A stretch of DNA of 64,000 bases from Streptomyces cadmiisoli (GTDB lineage Bacteria; Actinomycetota; Actinomycetes; Streptomycetales; Streptomycetaceae), in contig NZ_CP030074.1 in assembly GCF_003261055.1 (NCBI RefSeq), positions 1-64,000 of the forward strand, read 5' to 3'. The number at the start of each line of letters is the position of its first letter. Positions within the stretch are counted from its first letter, which is position 1. The notes beneath the pieces are model-generated. The model saw only the letters and a list, made by a program, of their open reading frames with translations, searched no databases and was not told the DNA's origin. The position numbers and the translations under genes were made by a program. Below, one piece after another: positions 18,799 to 28,005 of this stretch.

Positions 18799-19809
18799 TC
18801 ACCCCAACGGGGCGCTCAACTCCATGGAACGCAAAGCCGCCGTAAGGGCCGGTCCATCGCCGACATCGAGGGCTGTATCTGTCAGCTTGATGACGTGTTC
18901 ATCTCCGTGCGCCAAGGCCCGTTCGAAAACCTCTTCGGGAGTGAAGGTGCCGGGCGGTGCGTATGCAACCGAGGTGGCCGGTGCGTACATCGCGGTCACT
19001 GCCGCGGAGGCCGTCCAGGCTGCCCGCAGGCTCGATGGCCACAGGGCGGGCGGGAGCGCGGGCAGGGTGCGCAGAACAGCGTTGGGAGCCGTGGCCGCGT
19101 GGACCAGCATCGTCTCCTCACCGTGGCCGTGGGTGGCATACCGGTGTGTTGCCGCCCGCACCAGTTCGGCGAGGCGGCAGTAGGCATCGCCCGGCTCCGC
19201 TACCGCGGCCGCCCATACCGGTAGAGCCTTGACGCGGTCGAGCCGGGCGGCAAAGCCACCGTCCTGTACGGCGATGGGCAGTACCGTGTCGAGAGCGGCG
19301 ACTGCACTGTCAGCACTGGGCAGCGGGGCAAGTACCGCGACGGGCCTGTGGCGCGCGGCCCAGTAGCCGAGGCCATGGGCGAGTTCAGCCAGACGAGGTT
19401 CGGTGATCTCGCCGGACAGGAGTGTGCGCACGGCGTGGCCCACCCGGATCACCGGATGCGTCGAGCCGCCGTACATGCCCGGCAGAAGACGCGGCCACCA
19501 CTGCGTGAGCACCGAACGCCACGGACGCTCGGCCATCTCGCACTCGAAGTAGCAGATCCAGTCGGCCGCACGGCGAGGATCGCCAAGCGCGGAAAGCCAA
19601 CTGCCGTCCGTCACCGGCTCGACACGGGACGGGAACTCCTCGAGCTTGCGCGCGTACAGATCGAGCCAGCGGTGCACCGAATGTGCCTGTCCGTGAGCAG
19701 CGAGGGCCTCGACGGCCATCGGCGCGTGATTGGTGAGGCGCCCGAGGCGCTCGGGCCCCGAGTTGTGCAGTCGCTCAAGAGCCTCGTCCAAAGTCCCTGT
19801 CGTATCCAT
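18799..19809 (-). CDS. Questin oxidase-like protein
   Basis: 336 aa. The start MDTTGTLDEALERLHNSGPE and LTNHAPMAVEALAAHG match the questin oxidase (DUF4243) family, which includes fungal anthraquinone ring-opening enzymes; bacterial members lack known substrates. Conserved-looking His pairs (HWLH-type replaced by VHRWLDLYARKL; AHGDEHVIKLTDTAL near the C-terminus) are present. Full family length, no signal peptide. ATG at 19809. It stands alone, flanked by decayed elements. Confidence 0.7.
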   Translation of the reverse strand: MDTTGTLDEALERLHNSGPERLGRLTNHAPMAVEALAAHGQAHSVHRWLDLYARKLEEFPSRVEPVTDGSWLSALGDPRRAADWICYFECEMAERPWRSVLTQWWPRLLPGMYGGSTHPVIRVGHAVRTLLSGEITEPRLAELAHGLGYWAARHRPVAVLAPLPSADSAVAALDTVLPIAVQDGGFAARLDRVKALPVWAAAVAEPGDAYCRLAELVRAATHRYATHGHGEETMLVHAATAPNAVLRTLPALPPALWPSSLRAAWTASAAVTAMYAPATSVAYAPPGTFTPEEVFERALAHGDEHVIKLTDTALDVGDGPALTAALRSMELSAPLG

Positions 19810-19894
19810 GGCATGGACAGTAGGCAGGACGCCGCGGTGGCGTAACGGGCTGGAGACGTAAGCCCGACCTAGGACCTCCGCCCGCCCCCACTCC

Positions 19895-20152
19895 CCACTC
19901 GCCACCGAGGAAGAACCGCGGACAGCAGGCCACGACGGTGCGCAGGCGGCGCACTTCGGAGGAAGGCCAACCTCACCGCCGCGGCAGTTCCACGCCCGTG
20001 AAGGGCACCTGCGGGTACCCCGCCAGCACGTCGAGACCGTCGAGGGCGCGCCCGTACGACTCGGCTCATTCCTCGCCAACACCCGCCACCGCGCCACCAA
20101 ACTCGACGAACAATGCCGCAACGACCTCGATGCCCTCGACATGCGCTGGTGA
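19895..20152 (+). pseudogene. Helicase-associated repeat remnant (helicase 3' end)
   Basis: In one frame from 19982: RQFHAREGHLRVPRQHVE .. VRLGSFLANTRHRATKLDEQ .. LDALDMRW-stop (20150-20152). It matches the end of the 12740-14689 helicase. The rest of the gene is missing. The solo transposon end follows 55 bases later. Confidence 0.8.
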
Positions 20153-20206
20153 GAGCCGTGTTCCTCGAAGAGCGTGCCGTGCGAGCCCCGCCGGCCCGGC
20201 AAGAAG

Positions 20207-20244
20207 ACCCGAACACCCCAGTGACACCCTCCCCGAACTTCACA
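20207..20244. repeat. Solo copy of transposon end
   Basis: 38 bases identical to 12726-12763 except one C/T change, in the same orientation. No transposase lies next to it. It lies just after a helicase remnant, as does the full element's association with a helicase. Confidence 0.75.
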
Positions 20245-20261
20245 ACCGGGTGCAATGACGG

Positions 20262-20300
20262 GAACCGGACCCCGCAAGTGGTGGGGTGTGGGTCCGGTTC
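20262..20300 (-). terminator. Hairpin terminator of the SGNH hydrolase gene
   Basis: Arms gaaccggaccc (20262-20272) and gggtccggttc (20290-20300), 20 bases beyond the stop of the minus-strand gene. Confidence 0.6.
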
Positions 20301-20320
20301 TCCGCTGGAGGCTGTGCCCC

Positions 20321-21349
20321 TTACCGGTTGAGGATCTGCTCGACTGTGTCGGCCACCTGCTTGGCCTGGATGTCGCGGCCCTTGTCATTGGGGTGCGCGT
20401 ACCAGGGGAGCTTTTGGCCGTCGCCGATCTGGGAGTCCTCCAGCAGGCCGCTGATGCCCCGGTCGGCGCCGTCGCAGGCCGTGTTGGTGCCGGTGTTGGC
20501 GTAGAGGTCGACGAAGTCGGCGCCGCCCTCGGCGTCAGCGGTGGCCTTCTTCATGACGTCGTTCAGCCGCTTCTGGATCTGGTCCAGGACTGGCAGGGCA
20601 CCGTTGGGGATGTCGGCGAACGGCAGCTGGGTCTGACCGGGCGCCGCGGTCAGGCACTTGGTGGTGTCCTCGGGGACGAGCCGGGGGTAGCCGACCAGGA
20701 CGCGTTTCGCGTCGGGGGCGAAGTAGCCGATGCGGTCGAGCAGCTCCTCCAGGTCCCAGCCGACCTGCTCGAACTGGCCGTCCAGCCATTGCTTTCCGTC
20801 AGCGGTCTCGAAGAACTCACCACACTTGGAGGCCGGCTCGTCCCCGTCCACCGGCTCTCCCGGCAGCAGTGGGTGGCCCCGGAGCTCGTCGGAACACTGC
20901 TTGAGGATGCGGTTGAAGCCCAGCGTGTTGCCGCCCAGGCTTCCCACGGCCAGCCGGGTGTCCTGCTTGAGCGCGTCCTGCTGCGGCGCGACCTTCATGC
21001 CGCCCAGCAGCTCCTGCTCTTCCCAGAAGTTCCGGACGGTTGCGCTTCCGCAGGAGACGTCCGACTGGACGTCGAGAGTGATGCCCTTGTCCGCGAGGCT
21101 CCTGGTGGCGACGGTGGGATAGTTCTCCTTCGCCTGGAAGCAGAAGGTCCTGTCGCCCTCGTGGAAGGGGGCGATGCCGAAGTTGGCGGTGTAGGAGTCG
21201 CCGAAGAAGACGGTCGGTACGGGTTCTGCGGGCGCCGCGCCCGCGCTTCCCGCCGGTCCGGCCAGCGCCAGGCAGCTGCCCAACGCAACGGCTGCGGCGG
21301 CCAGCCGCCGCACCATCGGAGTTTTCGTCTTACGCATGGCCGAAGACAT
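20321..21349 (-). CDS. Secreted SGNH/GDSL-family hydrolase
   Basis: 342 aa with a Sec signal peptide (VRRLAAAAVALGSCLALAGP, cleavage near AGAAPA). Block I FFGDSYTANFG holds the Ser nucleophile, a GGNTLGFN segment takes the place of the usual GGND block, and HPNDKGRD near the C-terminus supplies the catalytic His and Asp. Several Cys could form disulfides, as in Streptomyces secreted lipases. Start 21349 has an AAAGGG box at 7 bases. Substrate is probably an ester or lipid. Confidence 0.8.
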   Translation of the reverse strand: MSSAMRKTKTPMVRRLAAAAVALGSCLALAGPAGSAGAAPAEPVPTVFFGDSYTANFGIAPFHEGDRTFCFQAKENYPTVATRSLADKGITLDVQSDVSCGSATVRNFWEEQELLGGMKVAPQQDALKQDTRLAVGSLGGNTLGFNRILKQCSDELRGHPLLPGEPVDGDEPASKCGEFFETADGKQWLDGQFEQVGWDLEELLDRIGYFAPDAKRVLVGYPRLVPEDTTKCLTAAPGQTQLPFADIPNGALPVLDQIQKRLNDVMKKATADAEGGADFVDLYANTGTNTACDGADRGISGLLEDSQIGDGQKLPWYAHPNDKGRDIQAKQVADTVEQILNR

Positions 21350-21700
21350 GGCTGTGCCCTTTCGTCGATGCCCGCAAGGAGAACCCAGCAGGTCAGCACT
21401 TTCCGTATCGACTCATGCACGGAGCGTGGTTCCCTCAGAAGATGTGCGCTACGCCCGGGCGTTCTTGGACAAACCCTTCACGCGTGTCCATCTCGCCTGT
21501 TCAGCGGGCGTGCCGGGGAGGCACAGCCGCCGAGGTCGGATGTGATCACGACCCGAAGGAGGAGGAGCTTGCGCACTGCCCGCGCGGGCCCAGCGGCCCG
21601 GCCGCGCGCTGATGAGGCAAAGGTGCCTGGCACGCAGTCAGCCATGCCGCACAGACCAGCGACCGTCGAAGATGAGTTCCGAGGCCGACCCGGTTGACTC
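21350..21700. other. Upstream region of the SGNH hydrolase
   Basis: No gene recognised. It should hold the promoter of the minus-strand gene and leads into the second Replic_relax upstream repeat. Confidence 0.35.
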
Positions 21701-22330
21701 TGCACACTTGGCCAAAAATCTGTCTGAGGAGCAGGACGCGGGCGCATGACGGCGCTGGTGGTCTCGCGCGCGCTGACTCGACCCCCCCCCGGACGGTCTG
21801 CGCGGCTGGCGCTTCTGCGGCCCCGGGTCGGCGCGGAGGCTCCCGCCGACGCGCAACAGGCCAAGAGCCGCGCGGTCCCCCGCCGCGCCGACCCCAGCCC
21901 CACCCGTTCTCTCTCTGTTCCTGCTGCGTGGATGGCCGAGGGGAGGCTCTGGGGGAATGTTGGGCTGCCGGCCGCACCCGAAAGGCTTGGTGACCTGTGG
22001 TCAAGTCGTCAGGCACCCGGGGGCGCGGGCAGTTGTCGGCGGGGTTACCGGTGGGGCCTTCGGAGGGGTCTTGGGCGCGGTCGCGGGCAGGGTCATCGCA
22101 TCGTGACGCCGACCGGGCCTTCATGGTTGATGGTCTGGTCGGGGGCCGGCTGTTCGCCTGGCTGTACACGCGGCTCCGGGCACAGGGCGCCGAACCGTAC
22201 GGCGGGAGCGCTTACAGGTGCTGAATGCGAATGTCGGTGGTGGGGACCGGCTGGCGCTGGCGGTGCTGGCGCAGTACCGGATGGCGACCACCGGGCGACG
22301 GAAGCTCCGCGAGGTCCGCTCAACCAGTGC
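21700..22330. repeat. Replic_relax upstream repeat, copy 2, with gene fragment
   Basis: Matches copy 1 (17740-18270) and copy 3 (35930-36225). After it comes only the first 30 or so codons of a Replic_relax gene (LNANVGGGDRLALAVLAQYR, from 22217), which stops matching near 22300. Confidence 0.6.
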
Positions 22331-22747
22331 GCTCGCAAGATCGCGTACGAGTCATTAGCGCGAACCAACTCGGCACGAGTGGCCTATTTGGGCCTTGAAC
22401 CAATCGGGCCAGCCAGAAACTTACACGATGCACTTGTTGCTCAAGCAAAGCATGTAAAGTTTTCGGGGCATCGCGGACATGAACCTCGACCGCCCGAGAT
22501 CACCTAGATGGCCTATGCATCGACGATGATGTAGTTCCACCGGGGAAGTGTGGCTCCTCCCTGAAGGAACCGCGCCATTCCTCCGCGAGTTCAACGAACA
22601 GCCGTGCCGGATGCGCTCCGGAGGTCGTTACAGCGGCCGGTCCCTTGTATTCCCGGCTGGAGTACTAAAAGCCGAAATGCAGGACCCTGCGCCGCGCACC
22701 GACTGCTCGGCTACCGAGAAGGCAAATAGGGAAAAGGGAGTTAAGAG
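22331..22747. other. Intergenic stretch, lower GC than surroundings
   Basis: No gene seen. A ribosome-binding run 'gggaaaagggag' at its right end serves the next gene. Confidence 0.35.
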
Positions 22748-23149
22748 ATGAATCTGAAGACAAAGATACGAGCAACTGCCGTTGCTGCTGGTGTGGGTAT
22801 CGTAGGGCTAGGCCTTTCGACGACACCCGCGTCGGCTATGGCACCCTGTCCGGCCCACTGTTCGGCGTATGAGGACGCACCGTGGGCGGGCACATACTAT
22901 GCCGAAGCCAATAACATCTTCCCCTTGGGTCCCGCGCTCTACGCCAGGGGAGATAGCTCCCAGCCTCATATCGACTACTACCTCCAGGGAAGCAGTGCGA
23001 TGAAGAAGTACTATCCCCCCAAGAAGGACTCGATTACCTGGGAGGGGCAGATAATTGTGGGCCAGAAAATCACCAAGTTCAGGATCTGCGGTCCCAACGG
23101 GGTCGGTGGCGATGATTGCAGTGCGTGGCGCGAACCCGCACTGTCTTAG
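22748..23149 (+). CDS. Small secreted protein
   Basis: 133 aa. Signal peptide TKIRATAVAAGVGIVGLGLS with cleavage near PASA-MA, then a mature part of about 100 residues with two Cys pairs (CPAHCSAY; CGPNGVGGDDCSAW). A good purine-rich RBS precedes the ATG. Codon use is less GC-biased than that of its neighbours (ATA, CGA, CTA, AGG codons), suggesting recent arrival. No family recognised. Confidence 0.65.
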   Translation: MNLKTKIRATAVAAGVGIVGLGLSTTPASAMAPCPAHCSAYEDAPWAGTYYAEANNIFPLGPALYARGDSSQPHIDYYLQGSSAMKKYYPPKKDSITWEGQIIVGQKITKFRICGPNGVGGDDCSAWREPALS

Positions 23150-23254
23150 CCTAAGGAGCGGGGCGGAATAGCGGGTGTGGTGGCACGGAGGTCAGTGACA
23201 ATGCTGTTCTGAACTTGAATTCGTAATGTCGGGCTGAGGACAGTTACCCCGGGC

Positions 23255-23612
23255 CGCTGGAAGCCGCGCGCGTTAGCGAGCTGGAGCCTCTGAGCATGGT
23301 CTGGTCCGTCCAGGAGTCGGCGTAGAACGTCGCCCTCAACGACTTCTCGGTGCGCTCCAACTGCCTGCCGGCGCGACGCCGGAGGTGACCTTGTCGGTGC
23401 CCAGAGTGCGCGAAGGCAGGAACGCCCTGGGGTAAAGCCCCCGGCGGAGACGAGAGACCACAGCGCCCGCCCGTCCGCCGGTCAAAGGGCCGCCGAGACC
23501 ATCGAGGGGGCACCCGTACGGCCGGCTCAATCCTCCACAGCACGCGCCGACGCACTACGGAGCTGTACGAGCAGCGCCTCACGACCTCAACGCTCCCGGC
23601 ATGTGCTGGTAG
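23255..23612 (+). pseudogene. Helicase-associated repeat remnant, heavily decayed
   Basis: Reads SELEPLSMVWSVQESA then stop (compare AELDALGMVWSVQASA in the 12.7-kb helicase), followed by out-of-frame traces and ending ..LNAPGMCW-stop at about 23610, the expected C-terminus. At least two stops and several shifts. Confidence 0.65.
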
Positions 23613-23760
23613 GCGCGGACCACGCGAAGCGTTGCAGCGACGACGTCGTTGAAACAGCACGACTCCACACGTCAAGGAGCCCCCGGAAATGCTGCCCTTC
23701 GGGGGCTCCGTGGCGTTGCGAGGTAGGTAAGTCCCGATCAGCCCTGGTGCGCGAGGCGCG

Positions 23761-24114
23761 TCACGCGGTCGGTGCGGGGGCGTTGAGGCCGTTGCGCCAG
23801 GCGGTAGTCAGCTCGGCGTCGTCGGCGTCGTCCCAGAGCGTGGTGCCGGTAGCGGCCCGCCACTTGCGCAGGCAGTGCGTGGTCGCCCGGAGCAGGTCGC
23901 AGGGCACGCGTGCTGCCTGAGGATCGGCGACTTGGGCTTGCTGCATGTACGGCCACATCCGGGCCCGCAGCCTCTCGGCTTCACCGCGCACGGTCCGCGC
24001 GAGGCTGAGGCACTGCACGGCCCCGAGCAGCGCCTCGTACGACAGCGGAGCGGCGAGAACGATCCCACGCTCATCGACAGCGCGAACAGCCGGTATGTGG
24101 AGCTTGGTTGGCAT
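23761..24114 (-). CDS. Hypothetical protein
   Basis: 117 aa if started at MPTKLHIPAVRAVDERGIVL (24114). Helical core SYEALLGAVQCLSLARTVRGE and RATTHCLRKWRAATGTTLWDD. No signal or membrane segment. The frame is open further upstream, but that extension overlaps another coding frame. No family recognised. Confidence 0.5.
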   Translation of the reverse strand: MPTKLHIPAVRAVDERGIVLAAPLSYEALLGAVQCLSLARTVRGEAERLRARMWPYMQQAQVADPQAARVPCDLLRATTHCLRKWRAATGTTLWDDADDAELTTAWRNGLNAPAPTA

Positions 24115-24181
24115 ACCGGGGAGCGTAGCGGTCTCTGCCGGCGGGAGGTGATCGAGGATGTGGAGGGCGTGCGTCCGATGC

Positions 24182-24377
24182 TCATGCGCCGGGCAGGCTG
24201 CGCAGCAGTCGGCGCACCGTGCGGGAGGCCGCCAGGCGGTGAGTGAGGCCGGGTGCGGTGCAGGCCGTGACGACGGGCCCGGCGGTGACGGCGAAGGTGA
24301 CGAGCGGGGCCGATCCAGCAGCGCAGGATCAGGACCGTGCCGGTCAGGAGCGGGACGGCGACGATCACGGCGAGCAT
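24182..24377 (-). pseudogene. Small membrane protein with a frameshift
   Basis: Begins MLAVIVAVPLLTGTVLILRC; near 24312 one base is missing, after which another frame continues LVTFAVTAGPVVTACTAPGL and ends RRLLRSLPGA at 24182. About 65 residues with two hydrophobic segments. It precedes the 23761-24114 gene on the same strand. Confidence 0.45.
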
Positions 24378-24399
24378 CGCGTTCAGAAGGCATCACCAC

Positions 24400-24465
24400 G
24401 TGATGCCCTTTACGTGACGCCCTTTACGTGACGCCCTTTACGTGACGCCCTTTACGTGACGCCGG
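24400..24465. repeat. 14-bp direct repeats, four full units
   Basis: Unit GTGACGCCCTTTAC at 24414, 24428 and 24442, with GTGATGCCCTTTAC at 24400 and a partial fifth unit. The first unit sits in CACGTG context. Likely a protein-binding array or slipped-strand product. Confidence 0.75.
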
Positions 24466-24586
24466 CACCGTGGCTGAGGCTCATGGCCGGGGTGCAGCGG
24501 GCCGTGCCCGTGCAGCACGAGCCCTCGCGGTCTGCTCACTTCCCCACCAGCCCTGCTGCACCCACCGGCTGGCAGCCGCGGCGAGG

Positions 24587-25162
24587 CTATCGCGTCTGCG
24601 CAGCCGCGCGTTCCCGCTCGGACAGCTCCGAACCCCCAGCCTCCCGCGCCGCACGCTCACGCTCCGACGACTCCGTGTCCCCAGCCTCCCGCGCCGCACG
24701 CTCACGCTCCGACGACTCCGAACCCCCAGCCTCCCGCGCCGCACGCTCACGCTCCGACGACTCCGAACCCCCAGCCTCCCGCGCCGCACGCTCACGCTCC
24801 GACGACTCCGTGTCCCCAGCCTCCCGCGCCGCACGCTCACGCTCCGACGACTCCGAACCCCCAGCCTCCCGCGCCGCACGCTCACGCTCCGACGACTCCG
24901 AACCCCCAGCCTCCCGCGCCGCACGCTCACGCTCCGACGACTCCGTGTCCCCGGCGATGCGGTCGCGGGCAGCAGGGTCGCTCTGCTCGGGGGCGGCGGC
25001 GTCACCGGCCCCCGGCGCGGCCGGCCCGCTGACGGAGTCAGAGGAGGACTGCGGGCCATTGCCGGTGGCGGCACCGGTGTCCGGGCCACAGGCTGTCAAA
25101 GCCATTCCGGCCACAACCACAGCAAGACCCATCACAACACGGCGCACAGCCTCGACCTTCAT
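24587..25162 (-). CDS. Repeat-rich lipoprotein
   Basis: 191 aa. Lipobox LTAC after a short signal (RRVVMGLAVVVAGMALTACG) predicts lipid anchoring outside the membrane. After a Ser/Gly/Ala-rich spacer come seven near-identical 15-residue repeats SSERERAAREAG(G/D)(S/T)E and a degenerate last one. The repeats are highly charged and probably form a single long helix or coiled coil. ATG at 25162 is chosen because the signal peptide starts there; the open frame extends further up without support. Confidence 0.7.
   Translation of the reverse strand: MKVEAVRRVVMGLAVVVAGMALTACGPDTGAATGNGPQSSSDSVSGPAAPGAGDAAAPEQSDPAARDRIAGDTESSERERAAREAGGSESSERERAAREAGGSESSERERAAREAGDTESSERERAAREAGGSESSERERAAREAGGSESSERERAAREAGDTESSERERAAREAGGSELSERERAAAQTR
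24640..24954. repeat. Seven 45-bp tandem repeats with a 135-bp higher-order period
   Basis: Units start at 24640, 24685, 24730, 24775, 24820, 24865 and 24910. Units 1, 4 and 7 share the ending 'gtgtccccag' type and units 2, 3, 5 and 6 'gaacccccag', giving pattern A-B-B-A-B-B-A. Otherwise almost identical. Confidence 0.9.
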
Positions 25163-25549
25163 CAGACAACCCCATTCAGCAGCGGTGACGAGGCGTGTTC
25201 CCCGTCCTGACCACCACACTGGCTCCCCGCCGTCCGCCACACCACCCTCACCCCCGACCGGTGACCACCGCACCGCATGCCAGTTGCCAACCACCGACAC
25301 CAGTGACACCCAAGAACTCAAAACCTGAAAACTCCCTGACAACCAGCCCGCGGACCCACTGGCCGGCACACGACAAAGTCGGCCATCGGCTGCCGTACCA
25401 CCCAGAACGGCACGCGCGGGGAGACTGGCTCTGTTCATGAGAGCGGACCGGATCGGCAGTCTTGCCCCCGGCAAGGTCGTGCGATGTCGACTGGCCTTCA
25501 TCGCCAGGTAGCCAGCACGTCCCGCAGCCCGCCCTCAACGGGATCGCGG
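25163..25549. other. Upstream region of repeat lipoprotein
   Basis: No gene with support. It includes 'accagtgacaccc' at about 25298, which resembles part of the transposon end, but the match is too short to call. Confidence 0.3.
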
Positions 25550-25777
25550 TCAGGCGGTGTCCCGTTCGTAAGGGCGACCGCTCCTCCATTCGACCCATCC
25601 CGGATCGTCCAGGACGCTCTCCGGATCGGTGACTCCAGCAGCCTCGAGGAACACGACCAGGTCGTGATCCGAGTAGGCAGTCCCGAGGGTCTCCGAGCGC
25701 ACCGTGACTCGCCGACCGCCCGTGCCGGACGGCCGGTGCACGACGATCGGCGCTTCGAACATACCTTCACGCTGCAT
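25550..25777 (-). CDS. Small conserved hypothetical protein
   Basis: 75 aa from MQREG (25777), or 70 aa from MFEAPIVVHRPSGTGGRRVT. The sequence SDHDLVVFLEAAGVTDPESV and WVEWRSGRP is compact and acidic with typical codon use. I recall such short proteins in Streptomyces, but know no function. Confidence 0.5.
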   Translation of the reverse strand: MQREGMFEAPIVVHRPSGTGGRRVTVRSETLGTAYSDHDLVVFLEAAGVTDPESVLDDPGWVEWRSGRPYERDTA

Positions 25778-25903
25778 GCCGACAGCTTTGGCTGCTACCC
25801 GGGGCGCCCATATGCGGCACCCCGATGGAGGGCTGTTAGCGTCGCGCAAGGCGTCACGCGGTGACGCCCTTGGAACGCAAACGCTTCTGGCGGCTGTCGC
25901 CAA

Positions 25904-26370
25904 CGATCAGGATGCGCGATCCGCCACGTTGCGCCCTCACTTCGTCGCGTCATCCTGCTGCCGGGGCGCTCCGACGCAAGCCTGTCTGTACAGCGCTGTG
26001 ACGTTTGAGCATGCAGGTGCGCTGGGTAGTGCGGGCGGCCTGTGTGACGGCTGTGCCCAACTCACGGCGATTCGATCTGGGGATGAGAGTGGCACCACGC
26101 GAAGCACGTCATCGACGATCCCCTACAGCTGCCACGACGACGAGCGCCCGCCTGATCAGCCGTTCCGGCGCCTTCGGCACCACACAACCGATCCGCCTCG
26201 GACGGTCGGGTACCCCAGGTCCACGCCCGCCCGAACTCCCGGTTCACGGTGGTCCGACAGCAGGCCGCCCACCGGGCACGCTCAAGTCCCTCACCGGTCC
26301 CTGAGCGGCTGCAACTGCACCGCCGGGTCCGTACGGCAGGTTCCCACTCAACGCTCTATAAAGGAAACAC
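25904..26370. other. Intergenic stretch before a secreted protein gene
   Basis: No gene recognised. The RBS aaaggaa lies at 26360-26366 just before the ATG. Confidence 0.35.
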
Positions 26371-27159
26371 ATGCACAAACGCGCTGCCTTTGCTGTGCTC
26401 ACCACCGTCGCCGGGCTGGCCGGCTTCGCCATGCCTGGTGCCTACGCGGACGAGACCGTGGGCGACATCCAGATCACCGGCGTCGCCGTCAACGGTGGCA
26501 AGAGCACTGTGGTCGACACGGCCGACAAAACGATCACGGTTTCGGTGACCGCCACGGACCCGTCAGGCATCTGGGACGCGGACTTCTACCTGTGGCGGGG
26601 CCCGGACGGCACTGACCCGTACGACAACGCCGACAGCTACATCGTGCCCAACGAGGACACCACCCCCGCAGACTGCGTCGCCTCCAACAGCACGACATCC
26701 ACCTGCTCGAAGACCTTCACCTTCGAACCGGATTGGTGGCTCACGAACGTCGACGCCGGCACCTGGAAGGTCGGTGTCCAGGTGTCGGCCAACGACGACA
26801 GCCGGGCCGAGCGGTGGGTCTACACCACCACCCGCATCCAGCGGCACTCCAAGCTGACCGCCAACGCGAGTCCTGAGCCGATCGCCAAGGGCAAGACACT
26901 GACGATCACCGGCAAGCTCACCCGGGCCAACTGGGACACGCTCGATTACCGGGGCTACGCCAGCCAGCCGGCCAAGCTCCAGTTCCGCAAAGCCGGTACC
27001 ACCACCTACACCACCATCAAGACCACGAACACCTCCAGCACCGGCAACCTGACGACCACGGCCACCGCGTCCGAAGACGGCTACTGGCGCTGGAACTTCG
27101 CAGGCACCTCCACCACCCCGGCCGTCAACGCGGCCGGCGACTTCGTGGACGTGCAGTAA
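26371..27159 (+). CDS. Secreted protein with Ig-like domains
   Basis: 262 aa. Signal peptide [20 protein letters not shown], cleavage near AYA-DE. Two beta-rich domains: about residues 30-160 (one probable disulfide, [14 protein letters not shown]) and about 165-262 with the common surface-protein pattern [12 protein letters not shown].. [15 protein letters not shown].. [12 protein letters not shown]. Extracellular; role unknown. A good purine-rich RBS precedes the start. Confidence 0.7.
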   Translation: MHKRAAFAVLTTVAGLAGFAMPGAYADETVGDIQITGVAVNGGKSTVVDTADKTITVSVTATDPSGIWDADFYLWRGPDGTDPYDNADSYIVPNEDTTPADCVASNSTTSTCSKTFTFEPDWWLTNVDAGTWKVGVQVSANDDSRAERWVYTTTRIQRHSKLTANASPEPIAKGKTLTITGKLTRANWDTLDYRGYASQPAKLQFRKAGTTTYTTIKTTNTSSTGNLTTTATASEDGYWRWNFAGTSTTPAVNAAGDFVDVQ

Positions 27160-27433
27160 CCCGCGCGCCTCTCGCGGCAGATCACCCTTTGCACCGCGAT
27201 CACATACGAGCTTGCCGCACTCTTCTCCCGGGTCCTCAAGGCCGCCGCAACACCCGGCCTTCGGGGAACGGTGGTCTTCGAGATCCACAAGATCAGATCG
27301 CTTCAGGAACGCTACGAACCGGTCCGTGAGCGGGAGGAATACTCCCCGCTCACGGATCACGGGTGAGCAGCCGGAAACGTGCCGGCCGGAAGACGTGCCG
27401 GATCGCGGGTATCAACCGGCGGACCGGCAAGCG

Positions 27434-27605
27434 ATGACAGAACGACAGCAGGCCGTGGGAAAGGGAACCGCTCAGCCCGCACGCACGGTGCGGGCTGAGC
27501 GGTTCGTTTCGTCGTTCCAGAACCTCACGGTGGAGGAGCGCGTCCACATCGCCGACCGGGTGCGGGAGAAAGCGTCGGTACGGAAGATCGCGGCCGAGCT
27601 GCACT
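27434..27605 (+). pseudogene. IS30-family transposase N-terminal fragment
   Basis: The segment [20 protein letters not shown] followed by [10 protein letters not shown] is the N-terminal HTH of IS30-type transposases. It is cut off before the usual SPSTVSREIRRN motif and runs in frame into a deaminase segment. Confidence 0.6.
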
Positions 27606-27891
27606 CGGGCGTCTGTATCGACACAGGGTCGGGCACCGGGTTCTGCGCAGAACATGCGGCCATCGCCGCCATGGTGGCTGCCCGCGAGTACCGCATCGCG
27701 AAGGTGGTCGCCGTGTGGCGCGCAACGCTGAGCGCCTCTTGCATGTCCGCCCGCCCTGCGGCCGGTGCCGGGAGTTCATGCGCCAGATCGACCCGGCGAA
27801 CCTCGACAGCGAAGTGACTCTGGGTCGCAGCAGAACCGCGAGGCTTCGCGACCCACTGCCTGCCAGTGAATGGCCCGACCCACTGGACTGA
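27600..27891 (+). pseudogene. Cytidine/blasticidin-type deaminase fragment, frameshifted
   Basis: [20 protein letters not shown] contains the zinc-binding C-A-E motif. After a one-base shift near 27718 the other frame gives [20 protein letters not shown] with the second zinc motif PCGRC, then [17 protein letters not shown] and a stop at 27889-27891. The N-terminal quarter is replaced by the IS30 fragment. Confidence 0.65.
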
Positions 27892-28005
27892 CCTGCCGTC
27901 GCGTCGAACTCCAGGTTGCTTTTCGTGGAGTACGGGCACGTCCTCGGGACAGATCGCGGACGCCGCCGTGGAGCCCTGCGGACGCTTGTGTCTACGCTGC
28001 TCTTC

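Noticed and set aside
24600..24955. CRISPR-like appearance of regular repeats
   Set aside because: Repeats are directly adjacent without spacers, encode a protein repeat in frame, and no cas gene is present.
25290..25325. Possible third copy of the transposon end (accagtgacaccc)
   Set aside because: Only about 13 bases match and the flanks differ, which is not enough.
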